From contig SHWE01000012.1 in NCBI GenBank assembly GCA_009693985.1, positions 1 to 48,974 of the forward strand: DNA of 48,974 bases. Reading direction: 5' to 3'. Positions 18,099 to 27,289 of the stretch are shown here, in pieces. This DNA comes from Alphaproteobacteria bacterium (GTDB lineage Bacteria > Pseudomonadota > Alphaproteobacteria > Micropepsales > Micropepsaceae). The notes below the pieces were generated by a model that saw only the letters and a program-made list of their open reading frames with translations, was not told the DNA's origin and did not search any database. Each line of letters starts with the position of its first letter. Within the stretch, counting starts at the first letter, position 1. The translations under genes were made by a program, and so were the position numbers.

Positions 18099-19463
18099 TC
18101 AGTGCGCGAAACCGCTGGCCCTGATCGACGCTTCCCCTTCGGCATTGCGCGCATCGCTGGCACGCTTGGCCGATGTGAGGCCCAGCAAGGCGGCTGCACA
18201 GAAAAGGAACGGGATCGACGTCAGCAGAAGCACGCTCGGCCGCATGAAGCCGACCTCAAGCATATAGCCGCCGATCACCGGCCCCGACATCGCGCCGAGC
18301 CGGCCGATGCCGAGCGCCCAGCCCGCGCCTGTCGCGCGCATATAGGTGGGATAGATCGTGCCGCACAGCGCGTTCAAGCCGATCTGGCCGCCGAGCACCG
18401 TGACGCCGGCAATCAGCATGTTCGGCACCAGGAATCCGTAACCGAGATTGATGCCGAGAAGGATCGTCGCCGGCGTCGCCAGCGCGAAGGTGAGGGCGAC
18501 GATGCGGATGCCGACCCGGTCGAGCAGCACTGCGATCAGAAGGCTGCCGATCGCGCCGCCCATCTGGAAGAAGCCCATCGCGTTGTTGGCGTCCGCGATG
18601 GTCATTCCATCGTCGGCCAGGATCGTCGGCATCCAACCGGTGATGACGTAATGGCCGACGAAGCTCGCGATCATGGCGAACCACAGCAGCAGCGTCATCG
18701 GCGCGCGGCCGTCTTGAAGGAGACTCCCCATCGCCACTTTGCGGTGCTCTTCGCCGGCGAGGTAATGCGTCACGCCGGAAAGATCGAGCCCAGGCCGCAG
18801 GCGCTGCACGATGGCGGCGATGCGGTGGGTCGGGGCGCCGCTGACGATGAGGAAGCGCACCGATTCCGGCAGCGTGAGAACCAAGAGAATGAGCATGGGA
18901 AGGGCGGCGAGCCCGCCGATGAAGAACACCGACTGCCAGCCATAGGTTTCGATGGTTCCGGCGGCGATGAATCCGCCCGCGGCGGCGCCGAGATTATAGC
19001 CGACGAACATCAGGCCGATGGTGGTGGCGCGGATATGCTTGGGCATGTATTCGGCGGCCAGCGCGATGCCGGTCGGGATAGAGCCACCGAGGCCGAATCC
19101 GGCGCCGATGCGCCAGAAGGCTAGTTCGGCCGGTGTGCTGGCGAGGCCGGCGCAGAAGGTGAACAGGCTGAAAATGCCACAGCCGGCGATGATGACATTC
19201 TTGCGCCCGAGACGGTCGCCGAGGAACGTCAACAGCAGCGCGCCCGCCAGATAGCCGAGCAGATGCGAGCTCAGGATCGGCCCGAATTCGGCGCGGCTGA
19301 CGCCCCATTCACGCAGGATCGCCGGCGCCGCGAAGGACAGCGTCTGCATGTCGTAGCCTTCGAGGAACATAAGCGTGCAGAGATAGACCGCGATCATGAT
19401 CTGCGGCCGGGCGAGCTTGCCCTCGATGAGTTCGGCGACGTTCAGTGCCCGTTCACCCGCCAT
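18099..19463 (-). CDS. MFS transporter, aromatic acid:H+ symporter type
   Basis: A 454-residue carrier with twelve predicted membrane helices. The segment LEGYDMQTLSFAAPAI at the first helix is typical of the AAHS family (PcaK/BenK/GenK), where an Asp in helix 1 is needed for aromatic substrate transport. GDRLGRKNVII is the conserved loop 2-3 motif, and LAAEYMPKHIRATTIG follows helix 4. It likely imports 3-hydroxybenzoate, gentisate or a precursor. GGAGGA precedes ATG 19463. The gene is cotranscribed with the ring-cleavage genes downstream (34 bases to the next). Confidence 0.9.
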   Translation of the reverse strand: MAGERALNVAELIEGKLARPQIMIAVYLCTLMFLEGYDMQTLSFAAPAILREWGVSRAEFGPILSSHLLGYLAGALLLTFLGDRLGRKNVIIAGCGIFSLFTFCAGLASTPAELAFWRIGAGFGLGGSIPTGIALAAEYMPKHIRATTIGLMFVGYNLGAAAGGFIAAGTIETYGWQSVFFIGGLAALPMLILLVLTLPESVRFLIVSGAPTHRIAAIVQRLRPGLDLSGVTHYLAGEEHRKVAMGSLLQDGRAPMTLLLWFAMIASFVGHYVITGWMPTILADDGMTIADANNAMGFFQMGGAIGSLLIAVLLDRVGIRIVALTFALATPATILLGINLGYGFLVPNMLIAGVTVLGGQIGLNALCGTIYPTYMRATGAGWALGIGRLGAMSGPVIGGYMLEVGFMRPSVLLLTSIPFLFCAAALLGLTSAKRASDARNAEGEASIRASGFAH

Positions 19464-19568
19464 GCATTCCTCCGGCCGCGAGGCCCGCGGCTCTGGTTTC
19501 CCATGTTCCCAGCTTGACAGAAATGCTTGGTGAATCAACCGCCGCCCGACGGTTGCAGGCCTTTGCCT

Positions 19569-20765
19569 CTAGGCCACTTGCGCCACCATTGCGCGGAATT
19601 CATCGTCGGTGACCAGCCGTTTTTCCGCCGTTCCCAGCGACTTCACCTTTTCGAGAATTGCGCCGTGCTTTTCCGCGGGCGCATTGAGGCGAAGCTCATC
19701 GAGCTTGATCTTGATGTTGGCGAGGCCGCTCTTCTTGCCCAGCGCGATGTGGCGGCTGGCGCCTAGAAAATCGGCCGAGTAGGGCTCGATCGCGGACGGC
19801 ATGTGGAATTGGGCGGCGACGCCGCCGCTTTCGCGCGTGAAGATATATTCGCCGACCACCGGCTTCCAAGTATCGACCGTGTATTTCCCGCAGGTCTGCA
19901 CCAATTTGGAAACTTCGCGCGCCTTGCTCAAGTCCAGTTCCACCGGCACGTGATAGAGATATTGCAAGGCGAGAGCGACTTCGCAAATGTCGGCGTTGCC
20001 GGCGCGCTCGCCCATGCCGTTGATGGTGCCTTGGATCCAATCGGCGCCGCCGCGAACCGCGGCAACGGCGGCGGCTGTCGCGAGGCCCATATCGTTGTGG
20101 CCGTGCCAGTGGATCGGCACCGATTTTCCCACCCAGGACCGCACCTGACCGACGAGATATTCCACGGTTTCCGGCGCGCAAACGCCGATCGTATCGACGA
20201 CGGAGATTTCGTCGGCGCCGGCTTCCAGAGCCGCGCTGTAGATTTCACGCAAATATTTGAGATCGCTGCGGGTACTGTCCACGGCGAAGAAATTGACGCG
20301 CTCGATCCCTTTGTCCTTTGCGTATTTGACGGCATTGATGACGCTGTTCTTCACCTTTTCGCGAGTGAAGCCGAAGGCTTTCATCTTCATGTCGCTGGTG
20401 GTGATTTCGATCAGCGTGTAGCGCGTGCCCAATTCGAGATGCGCGTCGATGTCGCCCTGTATGGCGCGCGCGAAGCCCCAGATCTCGGACTTCAAACCCG
20501 CGGCGAGGATGCGCTTGACCGCGTCGGTGTCTTCCTCCGAAACGCGGGGGAAGCCGGATTCGATGCGGCCAATGCCGAGCTCGGCCAGCTTGTGGGCGAT
20601 TGCGACCTTGTCATTGGCGGAAAAGCAGATGCCGGTCGACTGCTCGCCGTCGCGCAGCGTCGTGTCGTAGAAGCGGATCGTCTTGCTGCGGTCGAAACCC
20701 TTTTGAACGGCATCCAGCTCGTTGAGTGGGGTGGTCCAAATCTGGTCGGCCTGGATGTTGCTCAT
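19569..20765 (-). CDS. Homocitrate synthase/isopropylmalate synthase family acyltransferase
   Basis: A 398-residue DRE-TIM metallolyase. The catalytic strip [15 protein letters not shown] holds D34, R38 and E41; the metal His pair is in [14 protein letters not shown] (H221 and H223); [10 protein letters not shown] follows. These enzymes condense an acyl-CoA with a 2-oxo acid. The C-terminal regulatory domain of LeuA is absent, so it resembles homocitrate or citramalate synthases or the related lyases. It heads the gentisate operon, 105 bases before the MFS gene, and its function there is not evident. It may consume pyruvate or another keto acid from ring cleavage. Confidence 0.87.
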   Translation of the reverse strand: MSNIQADQIWTTPLNELDAVQKGFDRSKTIRFYDTTLRDGEQSTGICFSANDKVAIAHKLAELGIGRIESGFPRVSEEDTDAVKRILAAGLKSEIWGFARAIQGDIDAHLELGTRYTLIEITTSDMKMKAFGFTREKVKNSVINAVKYAKDKGIERVNFFAVDSTRSDLKYLREIYSAALEAGADEISVVDTIGVCAPETVEYLVGQVRSWVGKSVPIHWHGHNDMGLATAAAVAAVRGGADWIQGTINGMGERAGNADICEVALALQYLYHVPVELDLSKAREVSKLVQTCGKYTVDTWKPVVGEYIFTRESGGVAAQFHMPSAIEPYSADFLGASRHIALGKKSGLANIKIKLDELRLNAPAEKHGAILEKVKSLGTAEKRLVTDDEFRAMVAQVA

Positions 20766-21001
20766 GTGCTTTCTCCTGCGGTCTGGCGAACGGCGAGTTT
20801 ATGTCGCGATATAGAGCGATTTGCAATCGGCCGAGGCTGGCTTGAGGTTGGCGCGCAAGCCCGCATTTAGGCCCGTTTTTCCCGGCTTTATTGACAGCGA
20901 AGGCATCGACCGGCAGTACTGCCGCGCGGTAGGCGTGCAAGGGCCGGGTCCCGTCCCGGCTCAGTTGGGGTTGCAATCGGTCTTAAGGGGAATTGAGCAC
21001 G
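20766..21001. promoter_or_regulatory. Divergent intergenic region between the two gentisate transcripts
   Basis: These 236 bases separate the minus-strand operon (homocitrate-synthase-like to hydroxylase) from the plus-strand FAH and MFS genes, so both promoters must lie here. The region is AT-richer near 20800-20825 (TTTATGTCGCGATATAGAGCG). I see no clear operator palindrome and no regulator gene on either side. The role as promoter region is inferred from gene orientation only. Confidence 0.45.
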
Positions 21002-21847
21002 ATGAAATTTCTTTCCTTTCGTGCCGGCGGGGCTGCGCGTTACGGCGTGGTTGACGGCAACAATGTTGTCGATCTGACGCGGCGCCTAAAATATCCCGAC
21101 CTCAGAGCATTGCTGGAAGCCGACGCGCGGGCTGAGGCCGAGCGCGCGGCGAAAGGCGCGACCGCGGATTTCACGCTCGACCAAATCGCTTTCGATCCCG
21201 TCATTCCCAATCCGCCGAAAATCCATTGTCTCGGCCTCAATTACGACGAACACATCAATGAGACCGGTCTGAAAAAATTTCCCTATCCGACGATCTTCGT
21301 GCGCTTCGCCGATTCGCAAGTGGGGCATCTGCAGCCGATCATCAAGCCGAAATTGTCGGACAAGGTCGATTACGAAGGCGAGCTCGCCGTCATCATCGGC
21401 AAAGGCGGGCGCTACATTTCCGAAGCCGAGGCTTACTCTCATGTGGCCGGCTATTCCTGCTACAACGACGTCTCCATCCGCGATTATCAGAACCACGCCT
21501 CGCAATGGACGCCGGGGAAGAATTTCCCCACCAGCGGACCGTTCGGCCCCTGGATGGTGACGCAAGACGAAATGGGCGAGCTGGCGCCCAAGCAGATCCA
21601 GACGCGGGTCAACGGGAAACAGGTGCAAAGCGCGAAATTCAGCCAGATGATTTTTCCGGTGCCCAAGTTCATTGAATATATCTCGCGCTTCACCTCGCTC
21701 GCCCCCGGCGACGTCATCGTATCGGGCACGCCGGGCGGCGTGGGCTACCGGCGCGATCCGCCGCTGTGGATGAAGGCGGGAGACAATGTCGAGATCGAGA
21801 TCGAAGGCATCGGCATCCTGAAAAATTCCATCGTCGCTGAAACCTGA
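21002..21847 (+). CDS. Fumarylacetoacetate hydrolase family protein, candidate fumarylpyruvate/maleylpyruvate hydrolase
   Basis: A 281-residue FAH-fold enzyme. The metal triad is E125 and E127 (DYEGELAVIIGKGGRYI) and D156 (YNDVSIRDYQ). Further family motifs are CLGLNYDEHI, VRFADSQVGH and VIVSGTPGGVGYRR. The family cleaves C-C bonds of acylpyruvates. In the gentisate path it would split fumarylpyruvate to fumarate and pyruvate, or maleylpyruvate directly if no isomerase exists. ATG 21002 is preceded by AAGGGGAA; an in-frame TTG at 20993 is less likely. It diverges from the gentisate operon and is followed nine bases later by an MFS gene. Confidence 0.9.
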   Translation: MKFLSFRAGGAARYGVVDGNNVVDLTRRLKYPDLRALLEADARAEAERAAKGATADFTLDQIAFDPVIPNPPKIHCLGLNYDEHINETGLKKFPYPTIFVRFADSQVGHLQPIIKPKLSDKVDYEGELAVIIGKGGRYISEAEAYSHVAGYSCYNDVSIRDYQNHASQWTPGKNFPTSGPFGPWMVTQDEMGELAPKQIQTRVNGKQVQSAKFSQMIFPVPKFIEYISRFTSLAPGDVIVSGTPGGVGYRRDPPLWMKAGDNVEIEIEGIGILKNSIVAET

Positions 21848-21856
21848 ACCATCGCG

Positions 21857-23263
21857 ATGAGCCCGGCCGCCACGCAGTCGTTTAAGGGTGGACCTTCCGC
21901 CGGTCTCATCGGCGCGCGGCTGGACCGGCTACCGATGACGCGCACGATGTGGACGCGCGTGTGTTTGCTGTCGCTCGGCGGCTTCTTCGAATTCTACGAT
22001 CTCTTCTTCACCGGCTATATCGCGCCGGGTTTGGTCAGGAGCGGCATCCTTACGTCCACCACGCCGGGCCTGTTCGGCACCAGTGGCATCGCGAGCTTCG
22101 TCGCCGCTTTGTTCGCCGGACTTTTCATCGGCACGCTGCTGTTCGGTTTTGTCGCCGACAGGTTCGGGCGGCGCACGATCTTCACCGTGTCGCTGCTTTG
22201 GTATACGGCGGCGACAATCGTGATGGCGTTCCAGACCGATGCGTTCGGGCTCAATCTGTGGCGCTTCATCGCCGGCATCGGCATCGGCGTGGAGCTGGTG
22301 ACGATCGACACCTATCTCGCCGAGCTGGTGCCCAAGCATGTCCGCGGGCGTGCCTTCGCCGTGAACCAGATCATTCAGTTCGCCGCCGTTCCGGTGGTGG
22401 CCTTCCTCGCCTGGCAGCTGGTGCCGCAAGCGCCCTTGGGTCTCGATGGCTGGCGCTGGGTGGTGCTGATCGGCGCGGTCGGCGCGGTGTTCGTGTGGTG
22501 GATACGGCTCAAGGTTCCGGAGTCCCCACGCTGGCTGGCGCAGCACGGGCACGCGGCGGAAGCCGAACGCGTGCTGGCCGAGCTCGAGGCCAGCGTCGAG
22601 GCCGAGTCGGGCGCGCCCCTGCCGCCGGTATCGGGCCCCGAGATTCCCACGCCGCGCGGCCGTTTCGCCGAAATCTGGCAAGGGCCCTATTTCGCGCGCA
22701 CGTTCATGCTGTCGGTGTTCAATTTCTTCCAGACGGTCGGCTTCTATGGCTTCTCCAACTGGGTGCCGACCTTGCTGATCGCCCAAGGCATCGCGGTCAC
22801 CACTAGCCTGCAATACACCTTCATCATCGCGATCGCGGCGCCCTTGGGGCCGCTTCTCGGCGTGCTGCTGGCCGACAGATTCGAGCGCAAATGGCTGCTG
22901 GTGCTGGCGGCGCTTTGCGTCGCGGTGTTCGGGCTCGCCTTCGCCCAACAGAATCAAGCGGTCTGGCTGATTGTTTTCGGCGTGCTGATCACGCTCTCGA
23001 ACACCATCATGTCGTTCACGTTCCATTGCTATCAGGCGGAGCTTTACCCCACCCGCATCCGCGCTCTCGCGGTCGGCTTCGTCTATTCCTGGAGCCGGCT
23101 TTCGGTGATCTTCAGCTCTTTCATGATCGCCTTCTTCCTCAACGGTTTCGGCGCGCCGGGCGTGTTCGCCTTCATCGCGGCGAGCATGGGAATCGTGATG
23201 CTGTCGATCGGGCTGCTGGGCCCCCGCGTGCGAAACCGCTCGCTGGAACAGATATCGCAGTAA
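21857..23263 (+). CDS. MFS transporter (sugar/aromatic acid porter type)
   Basis: A 468-residue twelve-helix carrier. GGFFEFYDLFFTGYIAPGLV in the first helix and ADRFGRRTIF in loop 2-3 mark the MFS. ELVPKHVRGRAFA and ELYPTRIRALAVG are the matching loop motifs after helix 4 and helix 10, as in sugar-porter and metabolite:H+ symporter groups. A charged loop of about 60 residues separates the halves. It is cotranscribed with the FAH hydrolase gene and is probably the second uptake system of the gentisate region. The substrate cannot be told from sequence. Confidence 0.9.
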   Translation: MSPAATQSFKGGPSAGLIGARLDRLPMTRTMWTRVCLLSLGGFFEFYDLFFTGYIAPGLVRSGILTSTTPGLFGTSGIASFVAALFAGLFIGTLLFGFVADRFGRRTIFTVSLLWYTAATIVMAFQTDAFGLNLWRFIAGIGIGVELVTIDTYLAELVPKHVRGRAFAVNQIIQFAAVPVVAFLAWQLVPQAPLGLDGWRWVVLIGAVGAVFVWWIRLKVPESPRWLAQHGHAAEAERVLAELEASVEAESGAPLPPVSGPEIPTPRGRFAEIWQGPYFARTFMLSVFNFFQTVGFYGFSNWVPTLLIAQGIAVTTSLQYTFIIAIAAPLGPLLGVLLADRFERKWLLVLAALCVAVFGLAFAQQNQAVWLIVFGVLITLSNTIMSFTFHCYQAELYPTRIRALAVGFVYSWSRLSVIFSSFMIAFFLNGFGAPGVFAFIAASMGIVMLSIGLLGPRVRNRSLEQISQ

Positions 23264-23467
23264 TTATTTCGGCGACGCCAGGGTGATGGCGGCCCAGAGA
23301 CCAAAAACAATCCCAGCCAAAGCAGCCATGCCGGTCAATGCCAGCGCTGCAACAGTCAGGCTTTCGCTGTGTGACATGGCGGCTGCGATATTGAATGAAA
23401 TTACCGCAGCAGTCCCGATCCACAGGTACAAGGAATACGCCAAGACTCTCTTGGTGCCTTCCTTCAT
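23264..23467 (-). CDS. Small two-helix membrane protein
   Basis: A 67-residue protein with two hydrophobic segments (YSLYLWIGTAAVISFNIAAAM and ALALTGMAALAGIVFGLWAAITLA) separated by a short polar turn (SHSESL). I recognise no family. ATG 23467 is supported by AAAGGAG about eight bases upstream; a longer in-frame reading to 23545 would add 26 residues with no ribosome site. Its stop adjoins the stop of the MFS gene on the other strand, and the cytochrome-like gene lies upstream on the same strand. Confidence 0.6.
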   Translation of the reverse strand: MKEGTKRVLAYSLYLWIGTAAVISFNIAAAMSHSESLTVAALALTGMAALAGIVFGLWAAITLASPK

Positions 23468-23545
23468 CACCCAACTCCTTTTGTTTGGCCGAGCATAATA
23501 CAGGCGAGAGCTTCCTGCAGTGTTCGCAATCCATGCAATCGCCAA

Positions 23546-24004
23546 TTATTTGGCGTTCTGGTCGAATTCCATGTGGCAGCCGCCGCAGACTTCGAGAAGG
23601 TTGTCGCCCGCCGTCGCCAGCGCCATCTGATCCTTCTTGTCGGCGGCCGCTTTGGCGGCATTCGCTTCCGCCGCCATCTTCCTCGTCCAGCCCTGCCATT
23701 TCGGCGATTTGGCCCGCGCCTGTTCGGCCGGCACATTTCCCCCGGACGCGGTCGTGCTGACGGAGCGGACCAGATTGGCGGCCGCCTGTTGGGCTCTGGC
23801 CCAATCGGCATCGGTCATCTTGTCGGCATAGCTTAATTCCCAGATCGGCTGGGTGGCCGGATCGACGGTTCGAATCATGAAGCCGTGGAAATTGTTTCCG
23901 GCGGGCAGATAGGGCTCACCGGCAAGGGCGATGGACATGGCCGAGACCACGGTCAGGGTGACGGCGAAGGCGATAGTCAAAATGGCGGGAGTTTTGACGG
24001 TCAT
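23546..24004 (-). CDS. Cytochrome c'-like (class II) heme protein
   Basis: A 152-residue exported protein. A hydrophobic signal region covers residues 7-28 (ILTIAFAVTLTVVSAMSIALA). The single heme-binding motif is near the C-terminus: C140-GG-C143-H144 in LEVCGGCHMEF. One C-terminal CxxCH in an otherwise Ala/Lys-rich helical protein of this size is the layout of cytochrome c' and c-556, periplasmic electron carriers or NO-binding proteins. Its N-terminal region before the helices (GNNFHGFMIRTVDPATQPIWEL) is unlike textbook members. It diverges from the small secreted protein gene at 24255. Confidence 0.8.
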   Translation of the reverse strand: MTVKTPAILTIAFAVTLTVVSAMSIALAGEPYLPAGNNFHGFMIRTVDPATQPIWELSYADKMTDADWARAQQAAANLVRSVSTTASGGNVPAEQARAKSPKWQGWTRKMAAEANAAKAAADKKDQMALATAGDNLLEVCGGCHMEFDQNAK

Positions 24005-24254
24005 GCGGGCTTCCCCTCTTCACACGGCTTACGTGACACATACGCGAGAGGTGGAATCTCCCCTCGCCATCCATGGGTTAAAGGAAATTCATGCAGCGCC
24101 TTGCCGCCCGGCTCAAGCTCTTAGGGGTGCGCCAAACCGGCGCAAGTTCCCTATTAGCGGCACCAATCCGCGTTTGCCGCGTTCTTATCGCGAATGGGCG
24201 CCGCAAGCGCCGATTTAAGGGCTGCAAAAGCCGAACAACGAGGGAGTTAAGCCA

Positions 24255-24605
24255 GTGAAAACATCTCTATTCGCCGCTCTTGTATGCGGCACCATCCTCG
24301 GGTTGGCAGGGCCGGTCTCGGCGCAGCCCGACACGACCACCAGCACCCAAGGCAATATCACCGAAACCCGGACCACGATGCCCGATGGCTCGATCGTCAT
24401 CACGCGCCGTGAAACCGTCACGGTCGGCGCCCGCCGCATCGGCCCGCCGATGAAGACGGAACCGCTGCCCTGGTACACGGCGGTCAGCGGCCAGATGGGT
24501 GGCGCGCTCGGCGGCTACTACATCAACGGCACGACGCCCCCCGACAACCGCGTGTTGCCGGGCGAGTATCAGACGCTCCCGCTCGACGAGGCCGGGGCCG
24601 ACTAA
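24255..24605 (+). CDS. Small secreted protein of unknown function
   Basis: A 116-residue protein with a signal peptide (SLFAALVCGTILGLAGPVSA, cleavage before QPDTTT). The mature part is Thr-rich at first (TTTSTQGNITETRTTMPDGS) and then has GQMGGALGGYYINGTTPPDN. I recognise no family. The start is GTG 24255 with AGGGAG nine bases before it. A strong rho-independent terminator follows the stop, which supports a real single-gene transcript. Confidence 0.7.
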   Translation: MKTSLFAALVCGTILGLAGPVSAQPDTTTSTQGNITETRTTMPDGSIVITRRETVTVGARRIGPPMKTEPLPWYTAVSGQMGGALGGYYINGTTPPDNRVLPGEYQTLPLDEAGAD

Positions 24606-24626
24606 ATAATTTAATCGCTTACGAAG

Positions 24627-24664
24627 AACATGACCCGGTCTCGAAAACCGGGTCATGTTTTTTT
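24627..24664 (+). terminator. Rho-independent terminator
   Basis: A 13-base-pair stem (AACATGACCCGGT paired with ACCGGGTCATGTT) with a seven-base loop is followed by a run of T residues. It lies just after the stop of the small secreted protein. Because A residues precede the stem, it could also stop minus-strand transcription reading out of the bicupin gene at 24689. Confidence 0.9.
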
Positions 24665-24688
24665 GTGGGCTACGGCCCGTGGCCGTCG

Positions 24689-25918
24689 CTACGGTCCGCC
24701 GTGGTTGTCGTCCACAACGCCGCCATCCGCTTCGTAGAGTTTGGGGTTCATGCGTGAGGTCATGCCCTCGCGCGACAAGGCATCTTCATATTCGCGCCGG
24801 AGCGCCGGGTCTTCCAGCCGATAGGGAATGGCGGCGCCGCCTCGGTCGATGTCCATCGACCAGATGTCTTTCAGCTTCTCGCCGGGGCGGCCGGCCTTCA
24901 GCGCCGGATGATTGTTCGGCCCGTGCCAGGCGAGCACGCGCAAGCCCTCTTTGGCGATGCCGAAATGCTGGTGGAACCAGTCGCCGCTCATCGGTGCCGC
25001 CGAGACGAAGCCGCCATATTCGTAATCCTGCCGCAGCACTTTCTCAGCCTTGCCGTCGCGCCAGGGCGAGGCGCCCAGACTCTCCGGCCAGGTATAGGTG
25101 TAGCCGTTTCCTTTGAGGCAGATCAGCACCGCGGTCGAATGATGCTTGTGCGCCTTGGAATAGCGCCCGGTCTCATACTGCCCGACGAATTGATAGAAGC
25201 GGTTCTTCGCCATCGACGGCTCCATGCGCCGGTAGCCGGGCGAGCGGCGATTGTCGAGCGGTAGCTCTGTATGGATGACGTCGGGGATCAGATTGGTGCG
25301 CCGCATGGCGAGGCCGCGCACCGGATCGGGCTCGACATCCTCGTTCGGCTTGAAGAAATCATCGGCGCCCGAGAAGCGTTCCGAGAACGCGTGCGGGCAA
25401 TCGAAGACGAATCCCGCATTGTCGATCAGGTTCATCACATTCGGCGCCGAAGTACCGCAGACGAGCAGGGCCGGCGCGCTCGACGCATTCACGACGCTAT
25501 GAAACGCATTCAGCGGAATCGTGAACAGCGAGCCCTTCTGCCATTCGAAGACGTGGCGCTTGGTCTGGCCTTCCTGCCAGACTTCGGTCGAGCCGCGCCC
25601 TTCCACCACCAGCACGATCTTCTCGTAGAGATGGCGCTCGACATTCAGCGCGGCCCGCGCCGGCACCTCGACCGCGTACATGCCCCACAACCCTTCCGTG
25701 CCGAAAAGCTGGATATAGGAGCCGCGGCCGCCCAGGCGTTTCCACGGCGCCATCGGCAGATCGTGGACGCGGGCGCAACCGATGCCGCGAAAGACGGGCA
25801 CGCCTTCCTCTTCCATGAAAATGTCGTAGGGCAGGCGCGGGCGCGTGAAATTGCCGAAGCCAGCGTTCCTGCCGCCCTTGGGCTCGTGCCAGTGCGCGTC
25901 TTTGGTGGTGTCGTGCAT
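24689..25918 (-). CDS. Bicupin protein of unknown specificity
   Basis: A 409-residue protein with two cupin domains (about 65-165 and 245-360). The first has VERHLYEKIVLVVEGRGSTE and a later IPLNAFHSVVN; the second has YSKAHKHHSTAVLICLKGNG and SGDWFHQHFG, giving His clusters that could bind metal. It resembles cupins often labelled as ethanolamine ammonia-lyase activators, but no such lyase is here. It diverges from a Rieske dioxygenase across 99 bases, so a ring-cleavage or related oxygenase role is possible. Function is inferred only from fold and neighbours. Confidence 0.72.
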   Translation of the reverse strand: MHDTTKDAHWHEPKGGRNAGFGNFTRPRLPYDIFMEEEGVPVFRGIGCARVHDLPMAPWKRLGGRGSYIQLFGTEGLWGMYAVEVPARAALNVERHLYEKIVLVVEGRGSTEVWQEGQTKRHVFEWQKGSLFTIPLNAFHSVVNASSAPALLVCGTSAPNVMNLIDNAGFVFDCPHAFSERFSGADDFFKPNEDVEPDPVRGLAMRRTNLIPDVIHTELPLDNRRSPGYRRMEPSMAKNRFYQFVGQYETGRYSKAHKHHSTAVLICLKGNGYTYTWPESLGASPWRDGKAEKVLRQDYEYGGFVSAAPMSGDWFHQHFGIAKEGLRVLAWHGPNNHPALKAGRPGEKLKDIWSMDIDRGGAAIPYRLEDPALRREYEDALSREGMTSRMNPKLYEADGGVVDDNHGGP

Positions 25919-26017
25919 AGGACCCCTGCGGCTTTCCCGCGATTTGTCTTACCGCCATAGCATCGGCTAGACACGGGCGCTACTCTACGACCACGCGAAT
26001 TCGCCGCTAGGAGCCTC

Positions 26018-27289
26018 ATGCCTCGTCAGTACATCGTCGATGATCCGGTCAAGCAGAAATTCCTGCTCAATCGCGAAACGCTCGTTTCACCGAGCGTGCT
26101 CAGCGAAGAGATGACGAAGATCTTCGCCAAATGCTGGATCTATGTCGGCCATGCGTCCGAATTGAAGAAGCCGAACGATTTTCTGACCCGCAAGGTCGCG
26201 GGCCGCCCGGTCATTTTCAATCGCGACATGAAGGGCGACATCAACTGCTTCCTGAACACCTGCCGTCATCGCGGCGCGCTGGTGTGCACCGAACGCGAAG
26301 GCAACCGCCGCGCCTTCCGCTGCGTCTATCATGGCTGGGCCTATCGCAATGACGGGGCGCTCGGCAACGTTCCAGGCGCCGAGGCCTATAAGGGCGAGTT
26401 CGACAAATCGCAGCTCGGATTGAAGCGTCCGGCGCGTTTCGAATCCTATCGCGATTTCTGGTTTCTCAATTTGTCGGCCGAGGGGCCGTCGCTGCGCGAT
26501 TATCTCGGCCGCGCCACCGACTATATCGACCTCGTGCTCGATCAATCGCCGTCGGGGCAGATGGAGATTTTCTCCGGCACGCAGGAATATGACGTTTCCG
26601 CCAATTGGAAGCTGATGGTGGAGAACAGCGTCGACGATTATCACCTTCCGTCCACGCACTCGACCTGGCTCGACTACATGGCCAATTCGGGCGTGGTGAT
26701 GGCCAAGCCAAAGGACGGCATGGTGCTGCCGACGCATGGCCGCGCCGTCGATCTCGGCAATGGGCATTTCACCACCGACAACATCAATTTCCGCGGCCGC
26801 CCGGTCGCCGCCTGGATCCCGATCTATGGCGAGAGCGCCAAGCCGGAGATGGAAGAAATCCGCGCCGAATTGGTTGCGCGCCTTGGGCCCGCACGCGCCG
26901 GCCGCGTCGCCGACACCAACCGCAATCTCATCATCTTCCCGAACCTCGTCATCAATGACGGCTCGGCCGTGACCGTGCGCACCTTCTATCCCGACGGTCC
27001 CGCCAAGATGCATGTCACCGCCTGGGCGCTCGGCCCGGTCGAGGAATCGGCGGCGGCGCGGGCTCGGCGGCTGGATGCGTTCCTGACCTTCTATGGCCCC
27101 GGCGGTTTTGCGACGCCAGACGATGTCGAGGCGCTCGAACTGGTGCAGCAGGGATTGGCGAATTGGCAGGACGATAGCTGGTCGGAAATGTCGCGCGGTA
27201 TGGGGCGCGAAGAGGACCAGCTCAACAGCGACGAGCATCATTTGCGCATCTTCTGGCGGCGCTGGAACCAGATGATGGAGAGCGCGTGA
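26018..27289 (+). CDS. Aromatic ring-hydroxylating dioxygenase, alpha subunit (Rieske)
   Basis: A 423-residue oxygenase component. Rieske cluster ligands are C82 and H84 (NTCRHRGALV) and C102 and H105 (FRCVYHGWAY). The mononuclear iron site is NWKLMVENSVDDYHLPSTH, with D206 or D207, H209 and H214. The layout and the small beta subunit gene overlapping its stop place it with benzoate, biphenyl and salicylate-type two-subunit dioxygenases, which form cis-dihydrodiols or hydroxylate aromatic acids. No ferredoxin or reductase gene is adjacent. It diverges from the bicupin gene, suggesting shared control. Confidence 0.92.
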   Translation: MPRQYIVDDPVKQKFLLNRETLVSPSVLSEEMTKIFAKCWIYVGHASELKKPNDFLTRKVAGRPVIFNRDMKGDINCFLNTCRHRGALVCTEREGNRRAFRCVYHGWAYRNDGALGNVPGAEAYKGEFDKSQLGLKRPARFESYRDFWFLNLSAEGPSLRDYLGRATDYIDLVLDQSPSGQMEIFSGTQEYDVSANWKLMVENSVDDYHLPSTHSTWLDYMANSGVVMAKPKDGMVLPTHGRAVDLGNGHFTTDNINFRGRPVAAWIPIYGESAKPEMEEIRAELVARLGPARAGRVADTNRNLIIFPNLVINDGSAVTVRTFYPDGPAKMHVTAWALGPVEESAAARARRLDAFLTFYGPGGFATPDDVEALELVQQGLANWQDDSWSEMSRGMGREEDQLNSDEHHLRIFWRRWNQMMESA

